From assembly GCA_911728455.2 (NCBI GenBank), contig OU452239.1, positions 6,700,884-6,764,883 of the forward strand: a stretch of DNA of 64,000 nt. Reading direction: 5' to 3'. The position numbers and the translations under genes are program-made. Source of the stretch: Marthasterias glacialis (lineage: Eukaryota; Echinodermata; Asteroidea; Forcipulatida; Asteriidae). The notes under the pieces were generated by a model. It did no database searches. It saw nothing but the letters and a program-made list of their open reading frames with translations, and was not told the origin of the DNA. Below, piece by piece: positions 23,866-34,266 of this stretch (its first letter is position 1; every line of letters starts with the position of its first letter).

Positions 23866-24124
23866 ATTCTAATTATGCCCCTAAGGTCAAGTTCGCTTTG
23901 TGTATAAGTTGTAATCACTGGCCTTGCTATAGTGGATGAGCGATTAGGAGATGCCACGTGTACACACGCTAATTAGCCACCAAGGTCAATTTTATAACGG
24001 AGATAAGAATATTTTGTGCGTGTGGCACCTTGAAATTTGCTTTGAATTTAGGTCTGCTATTAAGTAAATGAATAGAAACTGGGTTCGAAACCCACCCGAG
24101 GAATATGCCCGTGTTTGTTTCACA

Positions 24125-24370
24125 AGAGTTGGGTGTAACAAGCTGTGTTGTAAGACACCCTGCTATACACTGTACTCTCTTAATGTAAAAGAGTGAAAAA
24201 CCACTCTTTTTGTCCGCCATACCACTCTTACGAGGAGCCATATGGCGGACAACTCTTTTTAGAGTGAAAAACATAAATTTTCACTAGATTCAGAGTGAAA
24301 TTCACTCCACTTTCACTCGAAAAAGGGTGGTGAAGAGTGAGTTTCACTCTCAAAAGAGCCAAACTGTTTA
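24125..24370. repeat. Dispersed repeat shared with 28690-28870 (direct)
   Basis: TAACAAGCTGTGT, TTTTCACTAGATTCA, CACTCCACTTTCACTCGAAA and GAAGAGTGAGTTTCACTCTC recur in order near 28690-28850. An internal hairpin (CACTCTTTTTGTCCGCCAT and ATGGCGGACAACTCTTT) is present only in this copy. Confidence 0.6.
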
Positions 24371-25205
24371 AGCAAATACACTTAAAAAAAAGTGTAAATA
24401 TTTGCAGTGTAAAACAGCTGGGTAAAAAATGTGTGTAACATTTGCTCGATATTGGGTGAACAACAATTTTTGTATTACCCCTCACTTGTGTAAAACATAT
24501 TACACAATGAAAGGTCATTTTACAGTACTCAAAAATAGGTCAGAAATCAATTAGCACAACATAGATAAGAGGTTCGAATCAGAACTGTTTACCCAAGAAG
24601 TGGGTAAAACAACAGTTGTTTTACCATCAAGCAGTGTAACATTTGCACAAGTGGTAAGAAGTAACCAACGATGAGGTAAGTTGGCCCACGTGGAAACATT
24701 TTTCCCATAATGCATTGTGTGGCATACACTCGTACATGGCTGGACATAAGTCTGATGCTGTTTCGGGCGTTTATGCCTGGCGTTTGTGTGAACATAGTTG
24801 CAAGAGAGAATTTGGCTTGAAGGCAGCTATTCTACTTGAGGAACAACTGTCTGTTGAAGAGGGAAATGTCTCATCAAGGAAAGCTGCATTGACTTTTCAA
24901 CATGAAGGTTTCGTCACTGACACTTCAAACCACCAACAAAAGGTCTGACAAAACCAACCGGCTCTTTTCAGAGCCAGCACTTCTCGCCAGAAGAGATTCT
25001 TACATTGTCTGTTCGCAAGAGTTTGTTATTGTTTATTTTGTACAATTCAACACTCTGTTCATTCATCTTAGGATCAAGTGTATCTGGCTCCTACCCGGAA
25101 ATGTAAACGCATATAATATAGTTTCAAGCAAGGTGATTATTGCATTGTCACTATTTATCGTTAATCATAGATTAATCACAGATTGTACAAGGCCAGTTCA
25201 CTCCG
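24371..25205. other. Non-coding stretch rich in GGGTAAA-type words
   Basis: TGGGTAAA, GTGTAAAA and TTACCC words recur in 24371-24640, as they do in 26350-26690. No gene supported; frames at 24715-25318 match nothing I know. Confidence 0.3.
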
Positions 25206-25209
25206 TTAA

Positions 25210-26142
25210 CCCTATCAGGACCGGGCTTTTTTTGGACTTACGGGGACCGGGGGGGGGGGGGGGGGGCTCATTGTGCCCCCCCTCCGTATTTTCCAAAGTC
25301 TTGGGCCGATTTTTATGAAACTTGCCACAAATGTGTATTTCACCGAGTTCTACATGATGGTGCAAAAAAAATTCAAAAAAATTGCATTAAAAGTAATTTT
25401 TGTAGTTTTTTTGCCCATTTTTGGTCAAAAATCGTATTTTTCCCATAATTTCCATATTTTTTGTCAGAATTCTGTAAAACTTTGCAAATTTGTCTTTCTT
25501 GACATCCTCAAGAACATAAACACCTTTTTCTTTACCAGAGTTACCGTTGAGGGCGCTAAACAAGCTGTTTTATGTAATTTTTGGGAAAAAATCACGTTTT
25601 TACATTTTTCCACTTAAAAATCGATGTAAACAGTCCTTTTAGGGTCCGAGTGTGCAATTATGAGGCCTAACTAACAACTCTATAGTATTTCTAGACCTCA
25701 AAAGTTCAAAATTATAATGTTGAAAATATTCCATAGATACAAAATTTTGCAAAGTTCGAACCCCTAAAAAACAGCTAAAAATACAAAATCCAAGATGGCC
25801 GCCAAAATGGCGGCCATTTTGGATTCCCACAATGCATCTCAAACTATCATGTGACATTTCGGTATCACTGTTGGCCACTAAAAATACTTAAAAACATAAC
25901 ATTTTGCTAAAAAATGCCCCAAAATCACAAAAAATCACAAAAACGAGTAATATGGGTTCAAACAAACGGTTGCCATGGCAACCACTGACCTCCAATAACA
26001 ATCGTATTTTGACAAAATGACCCTAGATAATTTTCAAGTAAAGTCAAAAAATTTGGTGGCGATCGAATGTAGCGTTTAAAAGTTACAGGAAAAAGTTTGG
26101 TAGGGGGGGCACATTGTGCCCCCCCCCCCGGTCCTGATAGGG
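25210..26142. mobile_element. piggyBac-like non-autonomous element (933 bp)
   Basis: TTAA occurs on both sides (25206-25209, 26143-26146). The ends are CCCTATCAGGACCGGG and CCGGTCCTGATAGGG. A TTAA target with CCCT-beginning termini is the piggyBac signature. Next to the ends lie long G or C runs and GCACATTGTGCCCCCC or its counterpart. The interior is AT-rich with no transposase and holds a palindromic block of GATGGCCGCC and GGCGGCCAT near 25793-25822. Confidence 0.85.
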
Positions 26143-26146
26143 TTAA

Positions 26147-27114
26147 ACAGTGTATCAATTGAATAAAAAGCAATGTTATGAATGGTTAACGTTATGGTGT
26201 TTCTTTTGCTGAACTACCCTCCCCTGTAGTTTTCTCAGTCGAGGCAAATGTTGGTGCAAGTTGAGTTTTATCTCAGCTGTAATCACAACTAATAATTTTG
26301 TTATAACTAAACAATGAGTATATAGACATAAAGCGTTTTGTATTTGTGATTGAATATTACCCAACTGCTGGGTAGACTTGCTACACAGCGGTACGGGGTA
26401 AAACTTTATAACCCAACTTTTGAGCAAGAAAGTTACACAACACAGAGGTAAAATGATGCTGGGGTAAAGTTTACACAATTTTGGGGTAAAAAGGGAACAT
26501 GATCGTTAGTTGGGTAAACTCTTACCCAACTATTGTGCTGAAATATAACACAGGTTTGTGTTTAAAATGACCTAAGAATTGGTACGTTTTAAACACTTTC
26601 TATGTTGTGCAACATTTTGACACAACTGAACTACCATTTTCCCTTTGTACCCTCAAAATTGGCATATTTTTACCCAACATTGAGCACTTATTTTCAGAGT
26701 GTATGTACATCGAAAGACCTGTCAAAATCCAAGGTAAGACTTACTACATACAATGGTCATAAAATAATACCTGAAGGGAAATGTATCTAACATGTGAGCA
26801 TAAAAGGAAATTCCAAAATGTAGAAATGTTAGTAGTGGAAGGAAAGGTTACTCCAATATTAGGTCTACAAAGATGTCAAGATCTTAATCTGATCAAGCAA
26901 GTAGATATGCTGAATGAAAATATAGAAAATAAATATAAAGAAGTATTTCAGGGTCATGGATGTATGCCAGGAAAAAAAGCATCTAAAAGAAAAAGAAAAT
27001 GTCAATCCAGTGGTACATGCACCAACAAGGGCGTCGATTGGTTGGGACGGGGGGGGGGGGGCATGTCCCCCCACACTTTTTAGAGTGTGTGTGTGTGTGG
27101 GGGGGGGGGGTTAA
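26147..27114. other. Non-coding stretch, GGGTAAA-type words and a G-rich simple repeat
   Basis: 26350-26690 has degenerate TTACCCAAC and GGGTAAA words. 27049-27110 has runs of G and (GT)n. A 100-codon frame at 26781-27083 ends in the G run and is not convincing. Confidence 0.35.
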
Positions 27115-27450
27115 CATATCAAGGATGCCTCAGAAGCGAACTTAATCACTGCAGCTCTCAAGCCTGAGGAAACCTGTAGATAAGGGTGCTTGCCATGTGA
27201 ACCAGAAACACCGGGGTAAACCCCTACTCTTCCACGATAAGTGTTCTGGGTTCTTTTACGTGCACTATACTATCATAGTATACACGGTACCTACGGCTTA
27301 ATGTCCCATCCGAAGGACAAAGCAATTATGGTAAAGTATCTTGCTCAAGGAAACAAGTGCCGCGACTGGGATTCGAACCCACACTCTGCTGCTAACAACA
27401 CCAGAACTTGAGTCCGGTGATCTTAACCGCTCGGCAACGACACTCCATCA
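27115..27450 (-). mobile_element. tRNA-Ser/Leu-like SINE with long conserved body
   Basis: The minus-strand head at 27448-27360 reads GTGTCGTTGCCGAGCGGTTA (A box) and GTGGGTTCGAATCCC (B box). The body includes CACTTGTTTCCTTGAGCAAG and AATTGCTTTGTCCTTCGGAT, and the 3' part GTGATTAAGTTCGCTTCTGA. The 3' part alone recurs at 56985-57085 and in altered form at 58555-58600. Confidence 0.8.
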
Positions 27451-27659
27451 ACAAAACGCAAAAAAGAAGAAGATGCGACCAAACTTGCAAAAGTATAGTC
27501 TAATAGTCAAATACGTAAAAGGCACACAGTTGCATGTGGCAGGTTTCTCGTGTAATCACACTGGCACAAAATTTCTACTTATAAGTAGAAATTTTGTGAA
27601 AGAATGGACCAGGCTATGAATACGAATACTTGATTGAAATTTATTACGGATAGATTGTT

Positions 27660-28345
27660 AGAAAGTAAAACATTTACGATGGCGTCATCGATGACGTCAT
27701 TGCATTAAATCAAAGTTTAATGTTTTAAAAATTCATATCTGAAGAACAGTAAATGTTACATACAAGATCTTTGCGCAAAATGAAAGCTCTTTAATTACTG
27801 CACAAATCTTACACAGACTGTGACCCCAATTGACCTTGACTTCCGGTCGATACCGGAAGTTGAAATTCATTTTTCAAAAAAATTATATCTCAATAACAAA
27901 ACAGTACACATTAATAATCATTACTTTATCTGAAAGCCTTCAACCAATCTACAAATCTTTCAAAAGGTGTGACCCCATTTGACCTTGACTTCCGGTCGAA
28001 ACCGGAAGTTGAATTTTACATGTAATAAATTCCTAGTTCATTAACTAGTCGTGGTACAGGTTGAAACTTAATATTACCTTAGACCTTACTAGGCAAATGA
28101 AACTGTAACTTTTCGGAGATGATGACGTCATCGATGACGTCATAACATTAAATCAACGTTTAACATTTCAAAAATTCATATCTGAAGAACCGTAAAAGTT
28201 ACATACAAAATCTTTGCACCATAAGAAAGCTTTACAGTTACTCTACAAATCTTCCAAATGTGTGACCCCATTTGACCTTGACTTCCGTAAACCGGAAGTT
28301 GTAGTTTTATTTTTCAAAAAATTCATTTCTCAATAACAAATCAGG
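27660..28345. repeat. Tandem-like repeat with TGACGTCA and TGACCTTGA blocks
   Basis: Two units start with TCATCGATGACGTCAT (27686, 28125). Three copies of TTGACCTTGACTTCCG lie at about 27831, 27980 and 28270, each followed by ACCGGAAGTTG, and AAAAATTCATATCTGAAGAA recurs between them. Blocks are divergent, with unit length about 150-440 bp depending on the part. Confidence 0.75.
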
Positions 28346-28689
28346 TTGTATTAATACACAAGAGCAACAAGAGCAAAATCTGTTGCACCATTGTATGAAG
28401 GATCATGAACGTAGCAACCACTTTGCACACGATAATAACCTCATTTTAAATTACGTCATCACTTTACGCTCGACCGAACACCGTGAGTTAGTCCACAAAC
28501 TCTCAATGTCTAGTTAATATTATTATTGTCATCACATCAATGTAAAACCAATTTTGAAAATGTATATACTGAAGGCAAACTAATATGAATACACAACTCT
28601 GAAACTAATAAGTTACCGGAATATTTGTTATGTACTTGATTATATTCAACTGTATCAATTATGTTATAATATAAACAGAAACCTTTGAA

Positions 28690-28870
28690 AAACAGGGAGA
28701 TGTAACAAGCTGTGTCATAAGACACCTGCTGTATGAGTGAAAAACATGTATTTTCACTAGATTCACAGTAAAATTCACTCCACTTTCACTCGAAAAAGGG
28801 TAGTGAAGAGTGAGTTTCACTCTCAAAAGAGCCAAACTGACACCACTCTGGCAAGCGAGTGAAAATGTTC
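28690..28870. repeat. Second copy of the 24125-24370 repeat
   Basis: Matches the outer parts of 24125-24370 in the same orientation but lacks its internal hairpin. Confidence 0.6.
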
Positions 28871-29865
28871 AATCTTTTATACATTTTAGAGAGTAGTTGT
28901 GTAAGATGTAATATGAGACTATGGAATGTCCACACATGAAGCTTTTACTTCCTCATACTGATGACTATTGATTGATAAAAAAAACAGTTCTCTACAGACC
29001 AGCACACAAGTAACAGTGTAAACGAGTCTCTCCATAATTAGTACATAAAACATCGGGAAAGTACTGAGTATACTGTGCTTTAACACACATCGGTTTATAG
29101 GCAAAAACTCAAATAATATTATCTTACAAAATTATCACAACATATCAAGACATGACACCAACTCATGGTGTAGATAAACACACTCTTCCAAAACGTTCCG
29201 TAAGTTTGTGTATCACCAACAATGAGAGTAAAAAAAAGATTTAAAACAAACAAACAAACAAACAAACAAACAAAAAACACACTCAAATAATATTCCTATT
29301 CGCGATGCAAAATTAACATATATCATAATGTCTTCTCTCTCTATTTTTTTTTCTTCGTTTTTTTTCTTTTAACAGTTCATGAAGGTGGAGATAATAAACT
29401 TGCAATGTGCATGTTTGACTTTGAGTTTGCACAATAAATTCCAGCAAAAAATACATAAATTTGAAGAAAAAAAATGTCGTAAATAAATCAATAATAACAA
29501 CACTACAGGCACGAAAACAAATCCAAATACATTGAATCATTAAAACACCTATATTATATAAATCAACAAGCAAAAAGACATTTTCTAAAAATATTCAAAC
29601 GCCTGAACCTTTTGGCAAAATCTAAAGCATTCAGAGTTTTACATTTAAATACTGTCTAGAAATCTGTTTGATTGGAAAACTACTTTACAATATTGCTACC
29701 CACAATATTTACAATTCCGTGATTTCTTATAATTTACAGCTGCTGCGGTCAGCTGTTAGTATGAGAAAGGAAATCAACATCCCAACAAAACTGCTTTATA
29801 CAACGACCATCAAGGAGTACAGAAAATGAGAGTGCAACCCATTGACGAAGGCAGATGAGGAGGCA
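28871..29865. other. Non-coding stretch with (CAAA)n
   Basis: A (CAAA)n microsatellite lies at about 29245-29272 and a T/C-rich tract at 29330-29370. Nothing else recognised. Confidence 0.35.
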
Positions 29866-30205
29866 AGCACGACGGCGTTGGCACAACGCAACGGGCGACG
29901 GCACGACGTGACGGGCAACAGCACGATGCAACGGCACGACGAGACGGCAAAGGCGACAGCAAGACCCGACGGCAAGACACGACGGTACTACCAATGTATT
30001 AAATCAATGTCAAGACAGGCAATGGCACGACGCAACGGTACGACACGACAAACGACGGCACGACGCGACGGGCGACGGGACGTCACGGGACGGGACGGCA
30101 CGACTTGACGGCACTGTCACTGTATCAAAGCAATGGCAAAACATGTGTCTGCATGACACCACACGGGCGGCAGCACACGGTGACGGCAGACACGAGAACA
30201 CGACG
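29866..30205. repeat. Degenerate ACGGCACGAC-type short tandem repeat
   Basis: CGACGGCACGACG words repeat with about 10-bp spacing across the block, interrupted by TGTATTAAATCAATG-type spacers at about 29995 and 30122. It gives spurious open frames on both strands. Confidence 0.7.
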
Positions 30206-30656
30206 CCGTCGAGCATTCTGGCGTCTTTAGAACACCATTTCTATGTGGCTGTGACATCACATGCACGAAGCCATGACTTCATGTGATGCAGGCATAGTCT
30301 GGTTCCCGGTCCCTACATCGTTCTCTTCTGTCTGTAGTATAGGGACCGGTAGCTACTACCGATACGGCGCTTTTGATTTCAATTGCGCGGGCGCAGTAAT
30401 AATTTTCTAGTTTTAGAGATGACGTTGGCTATGTTCGTGACGTGGGCATGTTGTTATTTGACATTATCACACGTGTGCATCGTAACTTTTCACCCGGACA
30501 TATAGTGAACCAACCTCCAACACCAAAATTTAAGCTAACTTTAGAAGAACATCTTAACTAGCGTAATTTCTACCTCCATGGTCTGCACGATGGGAGATTC
30601 TGTGTCCATCTCGTTTTGTGTGAGGCTGCATTGCATAATGGGATTACGTACACATA
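30206..30656. other. Non-coding stretch with two short hairpins
   Basis: GACATCACATG and CATGTGATGC (30251-30288), and CGGTCCCTA and TAGGGACCG (30307-30350), form short inverted repeats. No gene. Confidence 0.3.
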
Positions 30657-31868
30657 GGACTGGTAAAACCTATAGTGCAGGTTTCTTACTTTGTTTAATT
30701 CCATGAAAAATCGAGGGAAAAAAATGAAATTTTTGATTCAATCAGTTGTCTAAAAGAGCAGGGAATCGTGAAAGTCATACAATTTTTAAGAACGTAAAAA
30801 CGTCAATTTAAAATTGAAATTGGGTCTCTGACATGAACTTCATAAACAGTGAGCTTTCAGACTGCGGGAAAATAGGCCTATACATATAAAATACAGGATT
30901 GGTACCCATCAAAAAACATTGATTTCTTTGAATCAGTCTGCTGTAACCTCACTGGTTTTGAAGTTCATGACAGTATCCCACATAATTATTTCTGTCGAGC
31001 ATTTGTTTTTTAAAGACCCAGATTTTAATTTCGATTATTACAACAGAAATTTAAAATAATGTTTTTACATGGTGCCAACAGATGTGTTCGGCTTTTCACT
31101 ATTTTCTTTTCACTTAGACAACGGATTTAGTCAGAAACTTTCCAAGCAATCACACAAAAATAGATAAGTAAATAAATCTTAATATTATCAGCCGCTACAT
31201 GCCATGATGAAACCAAATCTCATATGAATGTGAACAGCAGACCTGAATATCATCCTGGACGAACCAAATCTGATTTGAATGTTAACAGCAGGCCTGAATA
31301 TCATCATGGACGAACCGAATCTTACTTGAATGTGAGTTACATTGAATTAAACAAAGTAAGATCCCTGCACTATCAGCTTTACCAGTCATATAATAATACC
31401 TTTAATAATAATACCTTTAGCTATTCGGCCAACTGACACCCAAATCATTATGCTTCACCCACCCCCATCCCCGACTCCTAAAAAACAAAATATAAAAAAA
31501 TATTTTTAAAAACGCGCTGCAGTTCTCGCGTTAATTTTGTGGTGAAGTAATAAATGTTTTTGCAATCAGTTTATTTTATATGCGGGTTCTTTAGTCCCAA
31601 ATTGTCGTCCTTTTCCTCCCATCCCCCGATTCAATTTGCATTCACGCGTGCACATCTTCTATTGCAAGTTAACAAGACTTTGTCTCAAGAGCCATGCAAC
31701 ACAGCCTTTATTTAAGTTACATTCTTGTACGAGCTCAATTCTTTTATTAGTGGGGGCACATTGCTGCCTTGCATTGGCAGTAATTGTCTTCGCCCTGTAT
31801 GCTTTACAGGTAGCAGCACAATACGGAAATTTCTCAGTGATTGCTACTCTCCTGGCTCTTTGAATAAC
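30657..31868 (-). mobile_element. Partial inverted copy of the 36052-38404 foldback
   Basis: 30657-31200 is the reverse complement of about 37230-37800. 31200-31340 holds three 51-bp minisatellite units (GAATATCATCATGGACGAAC type). 31330-31868 is the reverse complement of about 36195-36620. The outer arm ends are missing. Confidence 0.75.
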
Positions 31869-32138
31869 CGTGGTCCTTTCTCTATGCCGTAACTCACTGC
31901 ACACAGCAAGGTATAGGATAGCTTTTACTTGTTGGAAGATAAAAGCTAATCTATAAACGACGAAATGTCAACTATTGTTCACCATTCTGTAAATTTAGTG
32001 TTTAAACAGCGCTGTGCAGTTGATGGTGTTTACCATACACTTCGATGCTCTACAATGTGAGCAAGTATAAATCAATAAACATCACCTTTTTCTTGAATAA
32101 ATATGCCAGAAAATGGGAGCAATAGCCCGCCCTGCCCA

Positions 32139-32300
32139 CACTGAAAAAATTTGGATGTTAAATTATGATTCTCTTGGTATATATAATGTGACAACATCGA
32201 CATGGTATGTTAATTGTACCAACGATAAAGCAATGGGGACAACTAACACCGTGTCGGTGTTGTTAAGAGAATCAATTTAACACCCCCAGTTTTTACAGTG
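32139..32300. mobile_element. MITE of the 14298 family, copy 3
   Basis: CACTGAAAAAATTTGGATGT on the left and CCCCCAGTTTTTACAGTG on the right, with the centre GTCGGTGTTGTT. Flanks CTGCCCA and CTGTGCA could be a decayed duplicated target. Confidence 0.65.
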
Positions 32301-32616
32301 CTGTGCACGCGCGCCATATGCACTAACGTTTTTGTCGGACCTTCACAAAAATAATACAAAATCTGGCCTCTGACCCGCAAAACATAGACGTATTTCCAGC
32401 AGTAAATACCACTGTCCAAACACTGCGCAGAATGATCACCATCACTGCCCCTATACAAGATTTTTAGTGACAGTAATGCTCTAAATTCTTTCTCACCTGT
32501 CCAATAGCAACCCTGCGAATGACTCAGCTTCACCATGTCCCGACATATTCCTGAGAGATTTCCATATTTTACAGTTGGTGTTGCCAACAATAATTAATTC
32601 CAAAGGAGCCCTTTTC

Positions 32617-33552
32617 TACGAAGCCCCGGAAGGGACAGGGGTAAGAAAAAAAATCTGTGGGCTAATTCGTTCCCACGAATTAGCTAATTCGTTCCCACGA
32701 ATTACTAATTCGTTCCCACGAATTACTAATTCGTTCCCACGAATTACTAATTCGTTCCCACGAATTAACAATTCGTTCCCACGAATTAACAATTCGTTCC
32801 CACGAATTACTAATTCGTTCCCACGAATTAACAGTTCGTTCCCACGAATTAGCTAATTCGTTCCCATGAATTACTAATTCGTTCCCACGAATAAACAATT
32901 CGTTCCCACGAATTAACAATTCGTTCCCACGAATTAACAATTCGTTCCCACGAATTAACAATTCGTGGGAACGAATTGTTAATTCGTGGGAACGAATTGT
33001 TAATTCGTGGGAACGAATTGTTAATTCGTGGGAACGAATTGTTAATTCGTGGGAACGAATTAGTAATTCGTGGGAACGAATTAGCTAATTCGTGGGAACG
33101 AATTGTTAATTCGTGGGAACGAATTAGTAATTCGTGGGAACGAATTGTTAATTCGTGGGAACGAATTGTTAATTCGTGGGAACGAATTGTTAATTCGTGG
33201 GAACGAATTGTTAATTCGTGGGAACGAATTGTTAATTCGTGGGAACGAATTAGTAATTCGTGGGAACGAATTAGCTAATTCGTGGGAACGAATTGTTAAT
33301 TCGTGGGAACGAATTAGTAATTCGTGGGAACGAATTGTTAATTCGTGGGAACGAATTGTTAATTCGTGGGAACGAATTAGTAATTCGTGGGAACGAATTA
33401 GTAATTCGTGGGAACGAATTAGTAATTCGTGGGAACGAATTAGTAATTCGTGGGAACGAATTAGTAATTCGTGGGAACGAATTAGCTAATTCGTGGGAAC
33501 GAATTAGCCCACAGATTTTTTTTCTTACCCCTGTCCCTTCCGGGGCTTCGTA
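32617..33552. mobile_element. Foldback element made of 40 hairpin-forming 21-bp monomers
   Basis: Outer arms of about 50 bp starting TACGAAGCCCCGGAAGGGAC are exact inverted copies at 32617 and 33552. Between them, 14 units of AATTCGTTCCCACGAATT plus a 3-nt spacer run in one orientation to about 32957. Then 26 units run in the opposite orientation. Each unit is itself a hairpin (AATTCGT, TCCC loop, ACGAATT). The direct repeat CTTTTC flanks the element (32611-32616 and 33553-33558), as expected of a target duplication. No coding region; open frames here are repeat artefacts. Confidence 0.9.
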
Positions 33553-33773
33553 CTTTTCCGCTGCTCTTGACACAAAACATTTTCTTGCGCAACTTCTCCG
33601 CCAGCAACTTACGCTTCGTAGCAGATTTTTCTCAGTGGACGTCCCCTAGTTGGAGTTGGAGATGACATGGATAATGAAGGTTTACCTGATGTGTCCATGG
33701 TTCAGCTCCACTTGGAAGCAGGCCCCCAAGTTCTTGTCTTTTTTGCCAACAAATGGTGAGGCCTGACTCCCGA

Positions 33774-34266
33774 TAGCCCCATAAATAGGGCCAATCCACT
33801 TCGTATCCTTAGCCGTACTTCCATTCATTTCTAAAATCTGTTGGCAGCTATGGATTTCTCTCCGCCCTGCCTTGTCCATGCTTGTTCTAAAAAACTTACT
33901 GATGTGATGCTTCTGTACTTGAAGATCAGCGGACAGTCGGAAAATGTCGGGGAAAAATTGACAATCTTTGTAAAAATCCAAATTTTTCTGGGAGTAGTTT
34001 TGTTTACAGCTCGACTGAATTTCAACTTGCTCTTTGATCGGCAGCTTGCACACGTTCTCAGGATTAAAGTTCAATTTTTAATGTAAAATCGTGCACCCGT
34101 CCAAACATTTGGGCTCGATCAGGGAACCCGACGAAACGCGGTGGGAGCCCAAATGTTTGGACGGGTGCACGATCTCTGTTTACAATTACATCAAAAATTA
34201 AATTTAGAAATGAATGGAAGTAGGGCCAAGGATACGAAGTGGATTGGCCCTATTTATGGGGCTAGA
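33774..34266. mobile_element. Foldback element with coding-like arm
   Basis: Outer arms 33774-33836 and 34202-34266 are inverted copies with few changes. The inner arms 34088-34115 and 34146-34173 are perfect 28-bp inverted copies around 30 nt. The left part lies in a 130-codon minus-strand frame (33682-34074) that ends at a donor-like CAGGTAAAC. The outer arm duplicates part of it (GPIYGA). Confidence 0.65.

Noticed and set aside
29749-30216. Arginine-rich frames in the ACGGCACGAC block
   Set aside because: Short-period repeat translated in several frames; no non-repeat support.
32617-33552. CRISPR array
   Set aside because: Regular 21-bp units without unique spacers, in an animal genome, with an orientation switch: this is a foldback repeat.
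32575-33649. Overlapping long open frames of 93-128 codons on both strands
   Set aside because: They are translations of the 21-bp hairpin array; the unit length is a multiple of three, so frames stay open by construction.
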